This document shows, piece by piece, positions 5,581 to 8,886 of a stretch of 8,886 bases of DNA. Where the stretch lies: the NCBI GenBank assembly GCA_016930895.1, contig JAFGFV010000025.1:1-8886 (forward strand), read 5' to 3'. Made by a program: the position numbers and the translations under genes. Positions within the stretch are counted from its first letter, which is position 1; the number at the start of each line of letters is the position of its first letter. The notes under the pieces are model-generated. The model was not told where the DNA came from, ran no database searches, and saw nothing but the letters and a program-made list of their open reading frames with translations. The stretch comes from Spirochaetales bacterium. GTDB lineage: Bacteria > Spirochaetota > Spirochaetia > SZUA-6 > DRHE01.

Positions 5581-6558
5581 ATGCGAACCGCCCTTGCCTG
5601 TCTGCTCTTCCTCCTGGCCGCGGCCCTCGCCCCCTGCGGGGGCCGCATCGTCGTGCTCTGCTACAACGTCCAGAACCTCTTCGACGACCGGGTGGATGGC
5701 AGCGAATATCCCGAGTACAGGCCCCCCCAGTGGGACCGAGACCTGGCGGAGGCCAAACTGGCCGCCCTCGGGCGGGCGATCCGCAGGGCCTCCCGTGCCG
5801 CACCCGACCTGATCGCCCTCCAGGAGGTGGAGAACCTGTCCATCCTGCTGCGCCTGCGGGACGGACACCTGGCCTCTTACGGTTATCGCTATGCCATCCT
5901 GGCGGGACAGGACGGGGTGGCCACCCGGACCGCGGTGCTCAGCCGGCTGCCCGTGGTCCGCACGGCGGTGCATGCAGCGGGCTGGTTCGCCGGGTATCCC
6001 CTGCGCCACATCCTGGAGGTGGAGATCGAGCACCAGGGGCACCGTCTGATCGTGCTGAACAATCACTGGAAGTCCAAGACCGGGGGGGTGGAGGCCACCG
6101 CCGAGGGGCGGCGGCTGGCCGCGGCCGTGGTCCGCCGCCGGGTGGAGCAGCTGCTGCGGGAGGACCCGGCCGCGGACATCCTGGTGCTGGGGGACATGAA
6201 CGAGAACCTCGGCGAGCTGAATGGGGAGATCCGGCCCTGCGCGGACCCGCGTGAGGCGGGGCCGGGTTCCCGAGGTCTGGGGCTCTACGAGCCCTGGTAC
6301 GAGCTGCCTCCGGAGCGCCGGGGCAGCGCCGTGTACCAGGGGCAGTGGCAGACCCCCGACCACATGCTCCTGGCACCGGGGCTCTTCGACCGCCTCGGCT
6401 TTTCCTACCGCGCGGGGAGCTTCCGCGTGGTGCGCCAGCCTCACCTGCTCGCTCGGGGGAGCGGCTTCCCGCTGCGCTTTCGCCCGGAAAGGCGCCCCCA
6501 CGGGGGCGGGGGCACCTCCGACCACCTGCCGCTGCTCCTCGAAATCGAGGTCCACTGA
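5581..6558 (+). CDS. Exported endonuclease/exonuclease/phosphatase family protein
   Basis: This 325-residue protein has the metal-dependent phosphoesterase fold shared by DNase I, exonuclease III and related phosphatases. The visible catalytic elements are N29 in CYNVQN (27-32), E82 in ALQEVEN (79-85), H162 in NNHWKSK (160-166), D205 and N207 in LGDMNE (203-208), and D314-H315 in TSDHLPL (312-318). Residues 1-17 form an export signal: one Arg, then a Leu/Ala-rich hydrophobic stretch. C19 follows LAP, a poor lipobox, so signal peptidase I cleavage or a loosely defined lipoprotein are both possible. Export suggests an extracytoplasmic role such as scavenging nucleic acid or phosphate. The substrate (DNA, RNA, lipid or sugar phosphate) cannot be read from sequence. 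The ATG lies 28 bases after the clpP stop with only G-rich sequence (GGGGG, GGCGG) as a ribosome site, and no promoter is evident, so it is probably read from the clpP transcript. Confidence 0.88.
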   Translation: MRTALACLLFLLAAALAPCGGRIVVLCYNVQNLFDDRVDGSEYPEYRPPQWDRDLAEAKLAALGRAIRRASRAAPDLIALQEVENLSILLRLRDGHLASYGYRYAILAGQDGVATRTAVLSRLPVVRTAVHAAGWFAGYPLRHILEVEIEHQGHRLIVLNNHWKSKTGGVEATAEGRRLAAAVVRRRVEQLLREDPAADILVLGDMNENLGELNGEIRPCADPREAGPGSRGLGLYEPWYELPPERRGSAVYQGQWQTPDHMLLAPGLFDRLGFSYRAGSFRVVRQPHLLARGSGFPLRFRPERRPHGGGGTSDHLPLLLEIEVH

Positions 6559-6560
6559 GC

Positions 6561-6592
6561 CTCCGGCGGAGCCCCCGCCCGGGCGGAGCCCC
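6561..6592 (+). terminator. GC-rich dyads after the exported nuclease gene, possible weak terminator
   Basis: Directly after the stop codon, overlapping GC-rich dyads can form: GGCGG/CCGCC (6565-6569 with 6575-6579, five-base loop) and the palindrome CCGCCCGGGCGG (6575-6586). The 11-base sequence GGCGGAGCCCC is also directly repeated, at 6565 and 6582. There is no T-run afterwards, so this is not a classical intrinsic terminator. The location, between one gene's stop and the next gene's promoter, is the main support. Confidence 0.28.
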
Positions 6593-6600
6593 TGGCAATC

Positions 6601-6629
6601 TTGAGCCCCGAGAGGCTTGTCGTTAGTAT
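6601..6629 (+). promoter_or_regulatory. Sigma-70-like promoter for argJ, placed for a leaderless transcript
   Basis: -35 TTGAGC (6601-6606) and -10 TAGTAT (6624-6629) are separated by exactly 17 bases, and each matches four of six consensus positions. The -10 box ends six bases before the ATG at 6636, so transcription should start at or next to the start codon. The geometry closely repeats that of the clpP promoter. Confidence 0.5.
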
Positions 6630-6635
6630 GGGGGA

Positions 6636-7925
6636 ATGATCACGTACCGGTCTGCCGAAGAGTACCAGGCCGCCCTCTCCGGGCGCGCCTCCCTGCCCGA
6701 GGGTTTCCGCGCGGGCTGCGCCGCCTTGAGCTTTGTCCCTCGGGAGAAGCCGGGCACCCAGTCCATGAATCTCTCCCTGATCCTCCTCGACGAGCCCACC
6801 CCGGCGTTCGCGGCGGTCACGACCCGCAACCGCTTCTGCGGCGCCCCGGTGCGGATCTGCCGGGAGCGCCTAAAGGAAAAGGCGGTCCGCGGGGTGCTGG
6901 TGAACAATCGCGTGGCCAACGTCGGGTCCCCCACTGGCGAGGAGGACGCCCGGGGGATCCTGGAGCATCTGGGGGGGCTGCTCGGCGCGCCGGGGAGCCA
7001 GTTCCTGCCCGCCTCAACGGGAGTGGTCGGTTGGGGGCTCCCCCGGGCCGAGATGGAGGCGGCCCTGCCGGCGCTCGTGGCTTCCCTGCAGCCCGGTACC
7101 CTGCTGCCGGTCGCCCAGGGGATCATGACCACGGATTCCTACCCCAAGCTCCACCGGGAAGCCGTCGGCGAGGGAGCGATCGTGGGGACGGTCAAGGGCG
7201 CCGGCATGATCGAGCCCAACATGGCCACCCTGCTGGGGTTCGTGATCACGGACCTGCGGGTCGGCCGGGAAGAGCTGCGGGAGGCCCTGGCCTTCGCCGT
7301 GGAGAACAGCTTCAACCGCATCTCGGTGGACGGGGACCAGAGCACGAGCGATATGGTCCTCGCCTTGAGCTCGGGTCGCAGGCCCGGGGTCGGCCGCGGA
7401 GAGTTCCGTACCGCCCTGCTCGCCCTCTGCCGGCGTCTGGCGGAGGACGTGGTGCGAAACGGCGAGGGAGTGGGGCACGTGATCCGGGTGCGGGTCCGGG
7501 GGGCCGAGCCGCCGGCAGCCTTGGGGGCCGGCAAGGCGGTGATCAACTCCCCCCTGGTCAAGACCGCGATCTTCGGCAATGATCCCAACGTCGGCCGCAT
7601 CGTGGCCGCCCTCGGGGACTACGCGGGAAACACGGAAATCCCGGGGGTCGACCCCGGCAACTTCCGTGTGTCCCTGGGCGGGATCGGGATCTTCGAGCGG
7701 GGGAGCTTTACCCTGGACCCGGAGCGGGAACGGCAGCTGGCCGGGTACCTGCGCGAGTGCGCGTTGGAGCCGGGCAGGGTGCCCTATCCCGCCCATGACC
7801 GGGCGGTGGAGATCGAGGTGGATCTCGGCGCGGGCAGCGCGGCGGGCAGCGCGGCGGAGATCGAGGTGATCGGCGCCGACCTCTCCTACGAGTACGTGCG
7901 GGAGAACGCAGACTACAGGAGCTGA
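6636..7925 (+). CDS. argJ: Glutamate N-acetyltransferase / ornithine acetyltransferase
   Basis: ArgJ moves the acetyl group from N-acetylornithine to glutamate, recycling it in cyclic arginine biosynthesis. Some members also make N-acetylglutamate from acetyl-CoA. The 429-residue length is slightly above the usual 400 or so. The precursor self-cleaves into alpha and beta chains. The cleavage site is visible in KGAGMIEPNMATLLGF (187-202), predicting a cut between A197 and T198, with T198 the nucleophile. T128-G129 in ASTGVVG fit the oxyanion hole. Other family motifs are IMTTDSYPK (163-171), VDGDQSTSDMVL, VKTAIFGNDPNVGRIVAALG and the C-terminal NADYRS. G-rich sequence (GGGGGA) touches the ATG but is too close to act as a ribosome site. 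No other arg genes are nearby. A 12-base tandem duplication lies near the 3' end. moxR begins 33 bases downstream with no terminator between. Whether it is mono- or bifunctional cannot be told from sequence. Confidence 0.95.
   Translation: MITYRSAEEYQAALSGRASLPEGFRAGCAALSFVPREKPGTQSMNLSLILLDEPTPAFAAVTTRNRFCGAPVRICRERLKEKAVRGVLVNNRVANVGSPTGEEDARGILEHLGGLLGAPGSQFLPASTGVVGWGLPRAEMEAALPALVASLQPGTLLPVAQGIMTTDSYPKLHREAVGEGAIVGTVKGAGMIEPNMATLLGFVITDLRVGREELREALAFAVENSFNRISVDGDQSTSDMVLALSSGRRPGVGRGEFRTALLALCRRLAEDVVRNGEGVGHVIRVRVRGAEPPAALGAGKAVINSPLVKTAIFGNDPNVGRIVAALGDYAGNTEIPGVDPGNFRVSLGGIGIFERGSFTLDPERERQLAGYLRECALEPGRVPYPAHDRAVEIEVDLGAGSAAGSAAEIEVIGADLSYEYVRENADYRS
7830..7853 (+). repeat. 12-base tandem duplication inside argJ
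   Basis: GCGGGCAGCGCG occurs twice in direct succession, keeping frame and adding an Ala-Gly-Ser-Ala pair to the protein. It is flanked by two copies of GAGATCGAGGTG (7809-7820 and 7857-7868), both encoding Glu-Ile-Glu-Val. The segment sits just before the conserved C-terminal strand of ArgJ and looks like a slippage-derived loop extension. Confidence 0.8.
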
Positions 7926-7958
7926 GGGCTGCTGTCGGAAGGTGGTACGAGCAAACAC

Positions 7959-8886
7959 ATGAGCGCAGAAGCAACGGACAAGAGGGTCGCAGAGGCAAGA
8001 GAGCTGCTGGAACGCTGCCTGCAGGAGGTCTCCAAGCGGATCGTGGGGCAGCGGGCCATGCTCGAGGGCATGCTCACGGGCCTGCTCACCGGGGGTCATG
8101 TCCTGCTGGAGGGAGTGCCGGGGCTGGCCAAGACCCTGGCCGTGAAGACCCTGGCGGAGGTGCTGGAGGCAGGGTTCAAGCGCATCCAGTTCACCCCGGA
8201 CCTGCTGCCTGCCGACCTGGTGGGGACCATGATCTACCGAGCCCAGACCGGAGACTTTGTGCCGCGCAAGGGGCCGATCTTCACCAACGTAATCCTGGCC
8301 GACGAGATCAACCGCTCCCCCGCCAAGGTCCAGTCGGCCCTGCTGGAAGCCATGGAGGAACGGCAGGTCACCCTCGGCACCGAGACCTACCGGCTGGAGG
8401 AGCCGTTCCTGGTGCTGGCCACCCAGAACCCGATCGAGCACGAGGGCACCTACCCCCTTCCCGAGGCCCAGCTGGACCGGTTTCTGCTCAAGCTGCAGGT
8501 GCCGTATCCGTCCCTGAGCGAGGAGAAGGACATCCTTCGCCGGGTGGGCACCCAGGCCGGGATCGAGGTCTCTCCCGCGCTGGACCGAGCGGGCATCCAG
8601 AGCCTGCAGGGCGTGGTGCGGGACGTGCGGGTGGACCCGCGCATCGAGGAGTACATCGTGGCCATCGTCAGGGCCACCCGGGAACGGGACCGCGAGAAGG
8701 CGCAGTACGTGCGCTTCATCGAGTACGGCGCCAGCCCTCGGGCCTCGATCTACCTGTACCGCTGCGCCAAGGTCCAGGCGGTCCTGGAAGGAAGGGGCTT
8801 CGTGATCCCCGAGGACGTCAAGGCCATGGCCGCTCCGATCCTGCGCCACCGGATCATCCTGACCTACGAGGCCGAAGCGGAGGACC
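7959..8886 (+). CDS. MoxR family AAA+ ATPase (3' end cut off)
   Basis: MoxR ATPases are cytoplasmic chaperone-like AAA+ proteins that usually work with von Willebrand A domain partners to assemble or activate membrane or metalloenzyme complexes. The visible 309 residues should lack only a short C-terminal piece, as the family is commonly 310-340 long. Motifs in order are Walker A GVPGLAKT (52-59), Walker B VILADEINR (111-119), sensor 1 ATQNP (154-158), the LPEAQLDRF segment (167-175) and sensor 2 GASPRAS (257-263). The ATG at 7959 is preceded by GGAAGGTGG (7937-7945), which is rather distant at 13 or more bases. No other in-frame start fits. The gene lies 33 bases after argJ with no promoter or terminator seen, so cotranscription is likely. 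DUF58 and VWA-domain genes commonly follow such genes and would be expected beyond the right edge, but that is inference. Confidence 0.95.
   Translation, partial: MSAEATDKRVAEARELLERCLQEVSKRIVGQRAMLEGMLTGLLTGGHVLLEGVPGLAKTLAVKTLAEVLEAGFKRIQFTPDLLPADLVGTMIYRAQTGDFVPRKGPIFTNVILADEINRSPAKVQSALLEAMEERQVTLGTETYRLEEPFLVLATQNPIEHEGTYPLPEAQLDRFLLKLQVPYPSLSEEKDILRRVGTQAGIEVSPALDRAGIQSLQGVVRDVRVDPRIEEYIVAIVRATRERDREKAQYVRFIEYGASPRASIYLYRCAKVQAVLEGRGFVIPEDVKAMAAPILRHRIILTYEAEAED

Noticed and set aside
7014..8849. A 611-codon open frame on the minus strand across argJ and moxR.
   Set aside because: It runs antisense to two strongly recognised genes, and its His/Gln/Gly-rich translation is typical of antisense frames in GC-rich DNA.

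Overview
The window is GC-rich chromosomal DNA (clearly above 60% G+C by eye, probably nearer 70%) packed with seven protein genes. Two of these run off the window edges. I see no RNA genes, insertion sequences, CRISPR arrays, phage genes or toxin-antitoxin pairs. The gene content is housekeeping and metabolic, not accessory. The source looks bacterial, and my best guess is a GC-rich spirochaete. That is inference from remembered family resemblance (the ClpP variant, the RecC/AddB-like nuclease paired with era, the Ser-containing Era P-loop), not from a search.

Layout. (a) 1-2817, minus strand: a promoter, then era (ribosome-assembly GTPase, read here from a GTG start), overlapped by 32 bases by a long RecC/AddB-like nuclease-helicase subunit gene. 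The window edge cuts that gene just where its C-terminal nuclease domain should begin. (b) 2900-3919, plus strand: a lipoprotein ApbE (FAD:protein FMN transferase). It diverges from era and converges on the next gene, with only 20 bases between the two stop codons. (c) 3940-4806, minus strand: S-methyl-5'-thioadenosine phosphorylase (methionine salvage), with a clear promoter and Shine-Dalgarno site. (d) 4905-6558, plus strand: a variant ClpP peptidase followed 28 bases later by an exported endonuclease/exonuclease/phosphatase-family protein. (e) 6601-8886, plus strand: argJ (arginine biosynthesis), then 33 bases later a MoxR-type AAA+ ATPase that runs off the right end.

Regulation. era and the thioadenosine phosphorylase gene have ordinary promoters with leaders and GGAG-type ribosome sites. 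clpP and argJ instead have sigma-70-like promoters whose -10 boxes lie only 7 and 6 bases upstream of the ATG, with no usable Shine-Dalgarno site. Both are predicted to make leaderless mRNA. This contrast is the most interesting signal I found. I found no convincing new multi-gene system. The genes are neighbours from different pathways, and the likely transcription units are era-nuclease, clpP-exported nuclease and argJ-moxR.
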